In this document: positions 10,901 through 21,600 of the stretch, in pieces | How the letters are laid out: every line of letters begins with the position of its first letter | Position numbering within the stretch: the stretch's first letter is position 1 | Origin: Branchiostoma floridae | Taxonomy: Eukaryota; Chordata; Leptocardii; Amphioxiformes; Branchiostomatidae | Assembly (NCBI RefSeq): GCF_000003815.2 | Contig: NC_049995.1 | Location: forward strand, 8,508,100-8,572,099 | Length of the DNA: 64,000 nt | Reading direction: 5' to 3' | The notes under the pieces: generated by a model | What the model saw: only the letters and a program-made list of their open reading frames with translations | Databases searched by the model: none | What the model was told of the DNA's origin: nothing | Made by a program: the position numbers and the translations under genes

Positions 10901-12980
10901 TAATATTTTACACCGCTATTTGTGAATTACTTGTACAATGATACCTGTGGAAAAAAACTTACAGTTTCAGTGAGTTTTTTACCATGTACAGTTAGAGTTT
11001 GTAGCACTAGTAGTTGAAAGTCACAGTGCATGTTGTGTCAATAAAGATTTATTATTGCCCAGATTAAGTTGACAGACTGTTCACCGAAACGTTGCCGGGC
11101 AAAACCTAGCTGTGTCAGAACCATACCAACACTTGAAACTTACCAAGCAGATCCTTATTTTGTTTTTCTTCTCTTAGTTGACGGTTCCTGGTCCGACTGG
11201 AGCCCGTGGTCTGCCTGTAACGTGACCTGTGGTATCGGCACCCGGTCCCGTGTACGTGTTTGTGACGAGCCGGCAGCCTCGAAGGGGGGGAAAGAATGTG
11301 CAGGGGAAGAAACGAAGAATCAGACATGCGACACTAAACAGCCTTGTAAAGGTACATTAGAATGAATAGATAAGTGATCAGTCTATTGCAAGACCATAAC
11401 GAACGCTACGCCAGTAATATTGCAAACAAAGCAATGCCAATGGAAAATGTTTTTTACGCTTACCCGGCCGACCCTTAAGTTAAAAACTTGATGACCCTGG
11501 CCTTTTTGTTGGCCCGACGTCAAACCGCTTGGAACTAATCTTCTAGTAGATCCTTCGATGTCATAAGATAGTATCAAAACTGGCCAAGGAGTATAGCCGG
11601 CCAAAGGGAGTCAAATGGGCACCGGAGGTGGGTTTGATATTATATTACGCCACCGTGGATCTGCTTGGAGATTAGCTTGGAACCGATTTGGAAGAACATA
11701 CTAACGAAATACGTAATGGTCTATTTTGTTTACGTTTCAAAGAGTAGCTGTAGAATATTTCTGCTCTTGTGATAACAAGATACTTGATGAATATATCTAT
11801 ATATTAACTAGATTTATAATAGGACTGTGTCCAGCTTTGAAATTTTGTCTATCCCCTTCATTGTTTATGTGCCTTTGTTATATAATATGAAATAGTCGGT
11901 CTTATACCATATAGAATATTCTCCACCACAGTTAACTGTGTTTATTTTCAGTATTTCCTGTGTCAGGAGATATTGTCATGACAACAGGGATCGCTCTATT
12001 GGTCTTTGCTGATGTCGTCTTTATGCCATGGATGAGGATCATGAAGATCATAACGTCAGGTAAAAATGTCTTTTATAGAATTTTCTATCTGAATGCATAA
12101 ATAACGATGTGTTAAAAGGTATGAAAAAGACAATTTAGCGTATATATTAATCATACACAATTTCTCGTGCTTGTACGACGACAGCTATGCCGACTTATGC
12201 AGCTATCCATAGGGTAATTTAGGCCTACGTCACATTTCCAAACCGGGGAGGCCGGGCAGCATTCGAGAACGAAAAGTATGATATAAAAGACACCAAACTG
12301 CACAAGACGTAAAGGGAATAGTTATGGGTATTATCTGTGTATATTTTACGTATACATTTCTATTTTTCGTTTCCACAAACAGCCCGGTCGGAACTGTGAC
12401 GTTAGCCTTAATGTAGGGAAAGCTCTTGGTATCATTTTGCGTAACAGTTCACATCAAGCATGTGCCTTCAGCAAAAATTGCTTACACATCAATCTATAAG
12501 ATATTTTTATCTCTTGCAGCGTCTTCGCTATTTTCAACGCCGAAGAAGCTGTTCATCGTCCATGGAGGAGAAGACAAGTACTCGCTAGTAGAGCCACTTG
12601 TGCGAGAAATAGTAGACCAAGGTTTTCCTAAGAAGCATGTCTTCTACGATAAGTGGTCTATAGGATTCACACAGGGTATCAAAGAAACTATATCCTCAGC
12701 AATACACGATAACTCCTGTAAACTAGCTGTCATAGTGATCAGCGAAGATATGGAGAAGAAATATTGGCCTAGAAAAGAGTTTGAGGAATTCTTGAAGCAA
12801 GGGAAGGCGTTCTTTCCGATTTTCTATGGCGTGTCGCCCTCAGAAGTTAGACAGCGCTACTCGCCAACATTGGCTGATACTCGGGGGGTGGAGGTGCCGA
12901 GAACAGGAGAGAGGGTGGATGACATCTGGATAGCGGGGACTGCAAGTCAGATACGTAAGATTCTACAGGGCAAGCTTTAA
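7902..12980 (+). CDS. TIR receptor with EGF-like and two TSP1 repeats
   Basis: Eight exons join in frame to 445 residues: 7902-7919, 8520-8656, 9142-9314, 9819-9911, 10426-10599, 11178-11351, 11952-12059, 12520-12980. Exons 1-2 encode a signal peptide (MMPKNEVTSSLAVIFLFG). Residues 28-109 form a Cys-rich region and 110-140 an EGF-like module (CQCQHGGACNQDGSCRCP). Residues 141-198 and 199-256 are TSP1 repeats with WSDWSPW and CSVTCG / CNVTCG motifs, whose Trp residues are usual C-mannosylation sites. About 263-282 is one membrane segment, followed by a basic stop-transfer (MRIMKI). Residues 293-445 form a TIR domain (KKLFIVHGGED...PIFYGVSPSEVR). Introns flanking the EGF, TSP1, TM and TIR exons are all phase 1. 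There is no leucine-rich repeat. The likely role is a surface receptor signalling through TIR contacts. The ligand is unknown. The call of exon 1 rests on phase and signal-peptide fit. Confidence 0.82.
10017..10400. repeat. GGTCCGG/CCGGACC dispersed repeat
   Basis: Segments rich in GGACCGGTCC, AAACGGACCTG and TCCTCTGGACCTG recur at 50508-50640 and 40860-40930. The end lies just before the acceptor of the first TSP1 exon. It is probably a MITE or a split copy; no coding part is visible. Confidence 0.45.
10603..10802. mobile_element. MITE, GGGGCCCGG family, copy 1
   Basis: This roughly 200-bp element has inverted ends (TTAG.CTAAGGTC.CATTCC ... GGAATGTGACGTTAGCCTAA) and inner ends around CCGGGGCCC. 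Other copies are at 12218-12411, 18566-18767, 38376-38512 and 38514-38751, with a fragment at 1957-2028. Its 5' end directly abuts the splice donor after the first TSP1 exon. Confidence 0.7.
11547..11690. mobile_element. MITE-like repeat, AAGATAGTATCAAA family
   Basis: The ends contain CATAAGATAGTATCAAA and GTGGATCTGCTTGGAGAT. A related copy with clearer inverted ends (AGATCCTGCGGTAGCATAAG / TTATGCCACTGTAGGATCTG) lies at 33735-33890. Confidence 0.5.
12218..12411. mobile_element. MITE, GGGGCCCGG family, copy 2
   Basis: The ends are TTAGGCCTACGTCACATTTC and GAACTGTGACGTTAGCCTTA. It is in the intron between the TM and TIR exons. The middle shares TTATGGGTATTATCTGTGTA-type sequence with copy 1. 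Confidence 0.7.
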
Positions 12981-14500
12981 GGAAATCATGATACTTATGA
13001 CCCCCTTATGCAAAAGTGGTGCGTTCCTGACGTCACTGCTAGAGATAGAAGAATCATTCATTCTGTGACCAAGGTCGACGAAAATTTAGAGGGGTAAGTC
13101 CCTATAGTGTTAATTTCAGTGTTGGGTGTAAAGTGTTAGCATTTTTCTATAGTCTAGGGTAATCAAACTGTCAACACTGTCAATACAGAAGTTTATTGCA
13201 AATTCATACCCATGGGATAATTGCAAATAGACAACAAATGTACAAGCATAAAGGCAATCATAGAACATACAATGAAACAGACAATGAAAATTAAACTTTG
13301 TGGATTGACGGAGGTCTCCTTTAAAACAGTGCAAATAAAAAAGGCATGCGTTTTCAATGATTAGTGGATTGGTGGATTTCAAAGGGAAAACAATTTTCTG
13401 TAGATTTCCTATCAATCTAAAGGAAATTTAAAAAGTATGGAGCAATGTGTTACTATGTAATATTGTTATGCTTATCATTTGTTATGCTTATCATATGTTA
13501 TGTGTGTTAGATGATTTTCCCAAACCGCTAGGTGAAATGTTTTTTTTTTAGCAAATTGCTTTAATGATTCACAGCCATAGACATTTTAAAGTTGGCTAAC
13601 TTTTGTAGCCGGTGTGCTCTGTAAGTAGTGATCTACCATGAATTTTCCGACCAATTAGACGAAAGACCCACTGTTCCGTGGAATCGAGAGCTTGAAAAAC
13701 ATTCAGATTTTGCCTCACTATATCTGCTTGATGATCAAAAGCATATAACGCTGGTTCACCTTTGACCTACTTCTGTTGGTTTTCAAAACACCGTATTAAT
13801 AGAGTTGTTTCAAAATGCACTATTTAAAAGATAATGCAATTTGAAACCACTGTCTGTCGACTTGATGTCCCTAAATACCCTGTTTTTAAATACAACGGAT
13901 ATAGGTTACCCCTTGGATAAAAGTGAACTTGTGTTACATGTGTGACTCAGATGACACCCGTTTGGATCCTTTGTGCGTCTATTACAGAATAAGATTATGT
14001 AGCGTATGTAATAACTGTGAAATAAATATTCAGTGATTTCTGTAAAGCGCTTCAACATCCAATCAAACTCATGCTTTGGTTGTTTATGAACAATACCACC
14101 GGTAAGAGATTACTACACACAAATAGGAAACAATAATTAAAAGTTATTCATAGACGAAAATAATATTTAGTAATACAGTACTTTTACATGTGTTTTGTTC
14201 TAATAGTATGACGATGCATCCTTTCAGTTAACTTATAAAAGAGTAAATGATTTCACAAGAGGCCGTTTACAATATCAAAAAAATTCATGATAACGAAGAA
14301 AAACTAGCATACACGATATTAAATCATGCATTTGCAAAAAAAATAACATAAAGTAATATCAACCCATCGAACGTGGGAGTATTTTCACTTGCCTGTTGGA
14401 ATAGAAAGACTAGAACAGTTGTTTTTGCGACACACACAGACACAAAACCGCAGCGAAATAAATTTAGCCTACCTGAGTCAGATGGTACTTTCCACGTGTG
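12981..14500. other. intergenic region between receptor and adaptor
   Basis: Only about 1.6 kb separates the TIR receptor's stop codon from the candidate first exon of the adaptor. The stretch is AT-rich, holds a MITE at 13749-13935, and has no supported exon. Confidence 0.5.
13749..13935. mobile_element. MITE, GGGGTAACC..ATCCGTTG family, copy 1
   Basis: The right end reads AACGGATATAGGTTACCCCT then GGATAAAAGTGAACTTG; the left end (GCTGGTTCACCTTTGACCTA) is diverged. The middle has TTGAAACCAC and GTCGACTTGATGTCC. Other copies are at 42767-42953 and 43846-44036, plus one split by a transposon block (26386-26534 with 33440-33540). Confidence 0.65.
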
Positions 14501-14599
14501 ACGTCACTACCTTGGGGTCAAAGGTTAAGACAAGTACTTAGTACTTTGCCGACCTTTTCCGACAGACAGCCACGTTCGCGTGTTCTGGGTGGAAACGAG

Positions 14600-15151
14600 T
14601 GTACAAAAACGCCTTACATGTGAAATTCAGGTTTCACAGCTGGCAGGAAGACATAAGGTGAGATATTAAAGTGTTTGTTACGTTGTAACGTTAGGAAAAC
14701 GTTAATTTACAAGTACGTCTTTTACTAGTAACCCCCCACGCCACGCGTCTAACAGTAGTCTAGCACTACTATGCATGCTTCAGGGGTACAACTATCGCAT
14801 GAATAGACACTTATGCCCTATTTAAGGCGATGTCTAGTTGCAACAAACATAAGCTAAAGGCCAGTCTTAAATTCTTCCTGTGTATCGGTGTAAGAAAACA
14901 TGGAAGCCCACTTGGACGTGCCAAACCAAGAACCCGGAAGTAACTGGAGATGCTTCGGGGTCTCGGTCCATTTTCCGAAGTTTCCAACAAAAACTTGACG
15001 GCTTATAGCCCATGGTGAACCTAGTTTATAGTTACTTATGCAAATGAGTCTGCACCTAACTCACCTGTTTTTCTCTCTTGTAGTTGTACAGACAGAGGTC
15101 ACGTCAGTTCAATGGTAAACTCTAGATCTCAGACCCGGAAGTATGTGAAAC
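14600..15151 (+). promoter_or_regulatory. candidate promoter/5' leader of the MyD88-like gene
   Basis: A TGACGTCA site lies upstream at about 14501. An ACATAAG|GTGAGA donor at 14657 could pair with the TCTCTTGTAG acceptor at 15083, giving a two-exon leader. The leader contains an overlapping upstream ATG (15112) and a bare ATGTGA start-stop (15143-15148) three bases before the main ATG. The leader's 5' end is not defined. Confidence 0.35.
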
Positions 15152-18100
15152 ATGGCTGCACGGCAAGGTGAGACTTACTCATATCCATTTGCTAGAAGCT
15201 AGCATTGTCTTATACTTTGCCGTAGATATTTTACAGGTACAGCAAGTGATAACATATTCTTCTACTAGCCTAGGTGTAATATGTTATTCGAAAGTCTGGT
15301 AGAAAAGGAACGTATGTGAACGGGTATAACACATGAGGCAGCCCTCTAGCGATATCTTCTCATTCTGCATCCATGTAACGTTACGGTTGTACAGTGAAAA
15401 AAGCATTTCATATCATGCGTTCTATTTTTAGCATTGACTGTTTTCAGGGCCTAAGCTTCTTGGCTCATGGGCCAACATGACACCAAGGAAGTTTTATCAC
15501 AAACCCCAGTAGACCTTGAGAAACTCAGGGGGCTGTTTTAAAATCCTTTAGAACTTTAGGGCATGTTGGCTCAAGGAGCTGGACTGTATATCCAAACTAT
15601 GACTGTTTATTATCGATAGTGTTTAAGACTGACGACTAATATCATAAATATTTCTCATTGTAGGGGTTCAGAAGTACTTCTTCTACATTAAGCAGAAAGT
15701 GGCCGCTGACTGGAAAGACTTGGCCCACTTGTTAGGCTTTGACAAGCCAGATATCGGAAACATAGAGGGCAGGAACCGTGATGACAGGTCCCGCTGTATG
15801 GACATGTTAGAAGAATGGAAAAAGAGAAATGGAAACGCCGCCACTATAGGGGTCCTGATGGAGGCTCTGTCTGAGGCCGGCCAACAGGACGTTCTGCATG
15901 GATTGAAGAATAAATATCCTGGTAATGTCATTGACTGTTTCTTTTTTGTATAATGGAGAACTTTTCTTCACAACCAGTGATTCTCACAAGATACTTTTCG
16001 ATGTCTGACAGAGCTTCTTACTGGAGTTTTGCTTCTCGCCGCTATATGTAACAATTCCAAAGTCTGTACCCCCCCCCCCTCGTAACGGTTCATCACTGGG
16101 GTTGACTTCCTTATCCAGACTATTTTTTAAATCCAAGTCTATTGTCTTCTCGAGCTCTATCTATCACTCTGACCCTTTCCCACGAGTCAATGACGCAGGC
16201 AATGTAGTCCGTGATTGCGGAATTCTTCCCTTCTTTATGTGATTCTTAGAACTTAAGAAGCACTGAGGAAGATTTCAGACATATCGAAACGTCAGCAAGT
16301 AAGAATTGCTGGTTGTGAAGAAGAATTATCAAATACATATATTCTACCAACCTGATGAAATTATTTTCGGATACATGTATTCGTTTCTTATTTCAAGAAT
16401 TTTTTTCTACAATCTGATGTGCATTACAATTTAATGTATGGCCATGTGTGTCTTTGATACTGTTGTGGGGGATCAGATTAAGAATTTGTTCTTTGCTTTC
16501 AACAGAGCTGGCTACACAGCAGGAGACTGGAGGGCAACCTCAACGGCAGACAGCACTTCAACCTCAGCAAAACAGAAGGGGACAACCTGTGAGCTCCCAC
16601 CACACAACCCAACCGAAGCAGGCGACAAGGGGACAACCTCCAAGTGGACAACCTCAGTACGGGGCAACCGAGCAACCTATGAGCTCTCATGACACAACAC
16701 AACCTACGCAGGAGACATGGGATCAATCCTACTCAGACACGAGTAGGCAACCCCAACAAGAGACGGCGGGGGCGTCATCAACCGGGGAAGCAACGTATGC
16801 ATCGGACTGCCCTGTATGCCCCAACGGTAAGTCAACCTAAATATACAGTCAAACCTGCCCAAGCGACCACCTCTTCTCAGCGACCACCTGGCCATTTCGA
16901 CCGATTTTTCTCGGTCCCGATTTTTTCCCCATTGACGTAAGCATTAAGCGACCTTTTCTCAACGTCAACGACCACCTGGCCAACGCGACCGCGACCGGCC
17001 CAATTTGGGACCCATAACGACCACATCATTTTCAAAATTTTGTGCCGAAATCGGCCAGTTTGCGTCGGATTTTGACTGCCATTACGATATTATGTTTAGA
17101 ATAAAGATGGCGGCGGTCAATAGGTGGGTCAATGGGACAGTCTACTGTAATATGGGAAGAAATTTCGTTGTAAGAAAGTTCGAATTAAGTTGTTGGAGAA
17201 GTTTAAAAAAAATTATTATAAACTGAACGAATGCTGAAACGTATATAGCCTCATACTTTTTAAAGAAAGATCTGTGTAGCTCATACCTTTTCAAGAAAGA
17301 TCTGTGTGAGTGCTTTTGTCCAACTGTACTGTACATTCACCCGTGGGTACGTACGTTATCGGGACATACCGGGCATCGAATTCGAAAGGTGCACCGTAGT
17401 TATTTCAGATACGGCGATCAAGAACACAGCGACGCATAAAGGCTTGTGTGGTAACATTAAAGTTCCCTTACTGCTTAAAACGTTAGTGTACAAATATTGA
17501 GCTTTAAAACACCGTATCCTATAAAAGCTTGATAATAGCTTGGGGTTAAATTTACAATTTACAGTGTGCGTGTTATATTTGACATTAAAGACCTCGCTTG
17601 TTTGCGTGCGTGCAGTGTGCACAACGGAAACCATTTATACTTTGCATCGGGCATGTTTTGTCTCGATACTCTTCTCAGCGACCACCTGTCCAAATCGACC
17701 GCTTTTTTCCGGTCCCCCGAGTGGTCGTCTTGGGCAGGTTTGACTGTACTTGAAATCTTTCGGTAACGCTCCTGTCACACATTCGGAATTTCCACATGAC
17801 TTTGCTCCCGACAACTCCCCGACTAAGGTTGGCAATTGGTTGGGAGTAGTTTGGAACCCTCCCTATTTCTGCTCAAGTTTGTTTCATTCACTGTATTTGA
17901 GCAGAAGATGACTTCCCTACTATGGTTTTTCATATCTTGTACTTGACTGGCATAGACGATTTTTTAAACTGACAGGCAACCTTGCCGATCAACTCCCAAC
18001 CATAGATGTCCTTGCTCACGATTTACTCCCAACCGTGGTTTGGAGACGGTTGGGAGGGCGTAACATGTGTGACAGGCCTAGGGGCTTTACCGATATGTTT

Positions 18101-18553
18101 TTCTCGTTTTTAGGCCCGAAAAAGCTCTTCATCGTCCACAGCGGCGAAGACAAGGACTCCCTGGTGGACCCGCTGGCTCACGAGATCGTAGGCCAAGGAG
18201 TTCCCATGGAACACGTCTTCTACGATAAGTGGTCTATTGGTTACACTCAGGGTATCAAGCAATCAATCAACTCGGCTATTCAAGATAGTTGCTGTAAGCT
18301 TGCTGTTGTAGTGCTTAGCGAAGACATGATGAAGAAATACTGGCCTAGGAAAGAGATTGAGGACTTTTTGATGCGAAGGATAAGATTTTTCCCTATTTTC
18401 TATGGCGTGGAACCTGAGGAGGTTAGGAAAGATTATTCGCCAACGCTGGCTGACAAACGTGGGGTAGTAATACCTAAAACGGGGTGCAGGGTGGATGACA
18501 ACTTGATAGCAGGAACTGCCAGTAGCATCCGAAAGATCCTTCGGGATCTCTAG
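15152..18553 (+). CDS. MyD88-like adaptor: Death, Gln-rich linker, TIR
   Basis: Four exons, all joined in phase 1, give 344 residues: 15152-15167, 15664-15921, 16506-16826, 18114-18553. The ATG (AAACATGG) is a strong start. Residues 6-91 form a Death domain (VAADWKDLAHLLGF; CMDMLEEWKKRNGNAATI). Residues 92-198 form a Gln/Thr/Pro-rich linker repeating QPQ and GQP. Residues 199-344 form a TIR domain (KKLFIVHSGEDKDSLVDP; YDKWSIGYTQGI; PIFYGVEPEEVR). The order Death-linker-TIR is that of MyD88, which couples TIR receptors to Death-domain kinases. The TIR lacks MyD88's box 2 (RDxxPG) and is closer to the receptor TIR at 12520 than to vertebrate MyD88 as I recall it, so it is probably not the strict orthologue. 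It lies 2.2 kb downstream of that receptor. Confidence 0.83.
16847..17752. mobile_element. DNA-transposon remnant with GTCAAACCTGCCCAAG ends
   Basis: The left end TACAGTCAAACCTGCCCAAG is matched by the inverted right end CTTGGGCAGGTTTGACTGTA, 905 bp apart. Inner repeats of GCGACCACCT occur at both ends. The interior has no transposase-like frame. It sits in the last intron of the MyD88-like gene. Confidence 0.75.
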
Positions 18554-18565
18554 GCAGTAGCCTGG

Positions 18566-18767
18566 TATGGCTAACGTCACATTTCGAAAACGGGGCCCGG
18601 CCTGTTTATAGAAACGAAAAATAGATATGTAGACGGAAAAATATACACAAATAATGCCGACGACTATTCTGTTTTCGGCTTGTGTAGTTCGGTGTCTTTT
18701 ATGTCATATTTTTTGTTACCAAAAGCTGCCCGGCCGGGTCCCGGTATGGAAATGTGACGTAGACCTA
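18566..18767. mobile_element. MITE, GGGGCCCGG family, copy 3
   Basis: It begins about 12 bases after the adaptor's stop codon, so it likely lies in the 3' untranslated region. Ends are GGCTAACGTCACATTTCG and GGAAATGTGACGTAGACCTA. Confidence 0.7.
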
Positions 18768-19934
18768 TCCACAGTCATTATAGCTGCCGAGCTTCTCAAC
18801 CCCTTACGCAAATGGTAAGTTATGAGAGACTCGGCAGGTAAAATATGTTTGGATTAAACTAGCTATAGACAGGGCCGGTCTAGGGGGATATGGATCAAAG
18901 AATTCTGTAAAAAAAAAGGAGTAGTTGACCAGGAAAGTCAGTCAACGGTAAAGTTACACCCCCCCCCCTCACCCCCTAGGTTACAAGCTATATTCGCCTT
19001 GCCGGCTAACTCCTCTTGCAAGTTATCCTAAGTTAGTTTATATTTGGCCAAGTTCTATCAATTTTGAAGCGACCTGTGAAGCATGGTAGATACTTTGTTT
19101 GGTAACCTTGATACTAGACAGGTACTATTGCCCGCTGGTTGTCACTGAATATATCGTTTTCTTTGATGTTTCTTCTCCTGCAAATACTAGCAAATAGTCT
19201 ACTGATAGTGTCTGTTTTTATGACAAGATCAGACAGGGATTGAGGACCAATTTCTATTATTCAAACAGGCATTAGTTAGAACTAGAGAGATAGAGAGAGA
19301 GAAATTGAGATAGAACAATTCTATCCATTGTGTATGATATGCAACAGAACAAGGAGAAAGTTATTGCATGACAATTGTAATGGATACAATGTGTGGCAAC
19401 TTGTACATACAAAACCGTTGAACTACATGAGTTGCTAGTATCTAACAATTCTAAGGAACTGTTCTAATTCATGGATGAAAATAGTACATATATAAAGTAA
19501 AAACAAACATGATCGATGGTCTCGCTGGTGTTGATCTACCAATCCAAAGTCTTTCCTCTGTAAGGAAAATATCGTAATTTTATACGATCTTTTATTAGCT
19601 TTTTAATTGAAGCAATAGTAAAAAGCTAAATAAATTCATAAACACACCGAAAGGGCTCCTAGTATTTTTTTGATTGTGACTTGTAATTCACGTTCCCGTA
19701 GTAATGCCAACACAACTTTTTCTTTTGAAACAGAGAGGGGAAAATAATAATGGGATGGTATCACAACGGCTTACTTAGTATTTCTTTTACCTTTTTTGAT
19801 ATTACTATATATTGATTTTTTTTTCAGATGGCAAAAACCGAATACAATAGGACGTACTTCCCTAAATCAAGAAAAAAATCACCCATCCCCCAAAAGCCAT
19901 ACTATTTCTAAGATCAACCTTGACCTTTGTCACG

Positions 19935-19982
19935 CATGCACGCGCACGCACGCACACATGTTTGCACACACACAGTCACACG

Positions 19983-20035
<53 letters not shown>

Positions 20036-20040
20036 ACACT
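19935..20040. repeat. (CA)n / (CACG)n microsatellite
   Basis: A run of CACG then CA units continues to about 20040. Open frames across it are low-complexity artefacts. Confidence 0.9.
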
Positions 20041-20129
20041 TGACAAAGCAGCTATACACAATCTGCAAGTGTTATTTCTCCGCTGGCAAAACAATAATCA
20101 CTTCTGACAGCATCAGAGTCATTCTGTCG

Positions 20130-20960
20130 TGTGACTTGTTACTTACATGTCATGCCGCTGACAATTGGCGCAATCATATGTCCAATGGCCCGTATCATAC
20201 CACAGACAGAGCAAACAATCAGATTATTAGAACATCGATATCAACGTCATTCGGTTTCGAGGGCGTGCGATATGTCACGTATATGTCATACAACTGACAA
20301 TGGATACAATCGTATGTCCACTGGTCCGTGTCATACCACAAAGTAAACAATTAGATATCACAACACTGTTCACAACAATGTCATTCGGTCTCCAGGGCGC
20401 ACAATATGTCACGTATATGTTATGCAACTGGCAATGGGTACAATCGTATGCCCAATGGTCCATGTCATACCACAGACAAAGTGAACAATCAGATATCGTT
20501 CATAACAACGTCATTCGGTTTCCAGGGCGTGCGATATGTCACATATATGCCATACAACTAACGATGGATACAATCGTATGTCCTCTGGTTCGTATCATAC
20601 CACAGACAAAGTAAACAATCAGATATCACAACATCGTTCATAACAACGTCATTCGGTTTCCAGGGCGTGCGATATGTCACTTACATGTCATGCAACTGAC
20701 AATGGATACAATCGTATGCCCAATGGTCCATGTCATACCACAGACAAAGTAAACAATCAGATAATGTTCATTACAACGTGTTTCGGTTTCCAGGGCGTGC
20801 GATATGTCACGTATATGTCATGCAACTGACAATGGATACAATTGTATGTCCACTGGTCCATGCCATACCACAGACAAAGTAAACAATCAGATATCACAAC
20901 ACTGTTCACAACAACGCCATTCGATTTCCAGGGCGTGCGATATGTACACGTCATGCAACT
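20130..20960. repeat. tandem repeat, about 134-bp unit, six copies
   Basis: The landmark CATTCGG or a variant recurs near 20248, 20382, 20512, 20650, 20782 and 20918. Each unit also has GGGCGTGCGATATGTCAC, CAACTGACAATGGATACAAT and CATACCACAGACAAAGTAAA. Spacing varies by a few bases, so units have small indels. Confidence 0.85.
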
Positions 20961-21057
20961 GACAAACATGGTGAATGTACCACGTGATGATTTTATTTTC
21001 AACTGTTGAAAATGAAAATGCACGCTTCGATATCCTTTTCTTTTTCCTAATCTTCTA

Positions 21058-21150
21058 TAGCCTCCATAGCAGGCTCCCGTCTTCTTTGGGGCTCATAAAG
21101 GGACGGGAAAGGCTTATTATAAAGGCTCAGAGAGTCTGCTATGGAGGCTA
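21058..21150. repeat. hairpin with TAGCCTCCATAGCAG ends
   Basis: TAGCCTCCATAGCAGGCTC at the left is matched by GAGTCTGCTATGGAGGCTA at the right, with a loop of about 55 bases. It is probably a MITE remnant. Confidence 0.6.
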
Positions 21151-21358
21151 ATGTTCCAACAGTACACACTTTTAAGCCATCACATTCATAACATACAACG
21201 TTGTAATGATTGATTTTCATCCCTTGGGATTGGTTGTCATATTGTCTCTGTTGGCAACGCAAAACTGTCAACGACAAAAAGGCCATGGATGCAGTGAACT
21301 CCAAAATCACCGAGTCAAGCGTAATTTTCCTCCATGAAAAATAGAGATATTATGTTTG

Positions 21359-21385
21359 GCGTGTGTGTGTGTGTATGTGTGTGTG

Positions 21386-21439
<54 letters not shown>

Positions 21440-21600
21440 CCTCTGTGTGTGTGTGTGTGTGTGTGCGTGCGTGTGTGTGTCTGTGAGTTTCCCACTATTC
21501 GTGGTCAATATAGCGTAAGAACCGCATGATGGATGGATTGTAATGATATTTCTTGTGGGGTTGGGAAAATGGAGGTCAAAGGCAGCGTGAACCAGCTTAT
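21359..21600. repeat. (GT)n/(CT)n microsatellite and attached dispersed repeat
   Basis: GT, CT and again GT tracts run to about 21485. They are followed by a unit like the one at 4286-4700 (GATATTTCTTGTGGGG, AAAATGGAGGTCAAAG). Confidence 0.7.

Noticed and set aside
15152-18553. Naming the adaptor MYD88
   Set aside because: The domain order fits, but the TIR lacks the MyD88 box motifs and is nearer to the neighbouring receptor's TIR, so orthology is unproven.
19796-20614. Open frames across the CA tract and 134-bp repeat
   Set aside because: Low-complexity or repeat translation without start context or domain.
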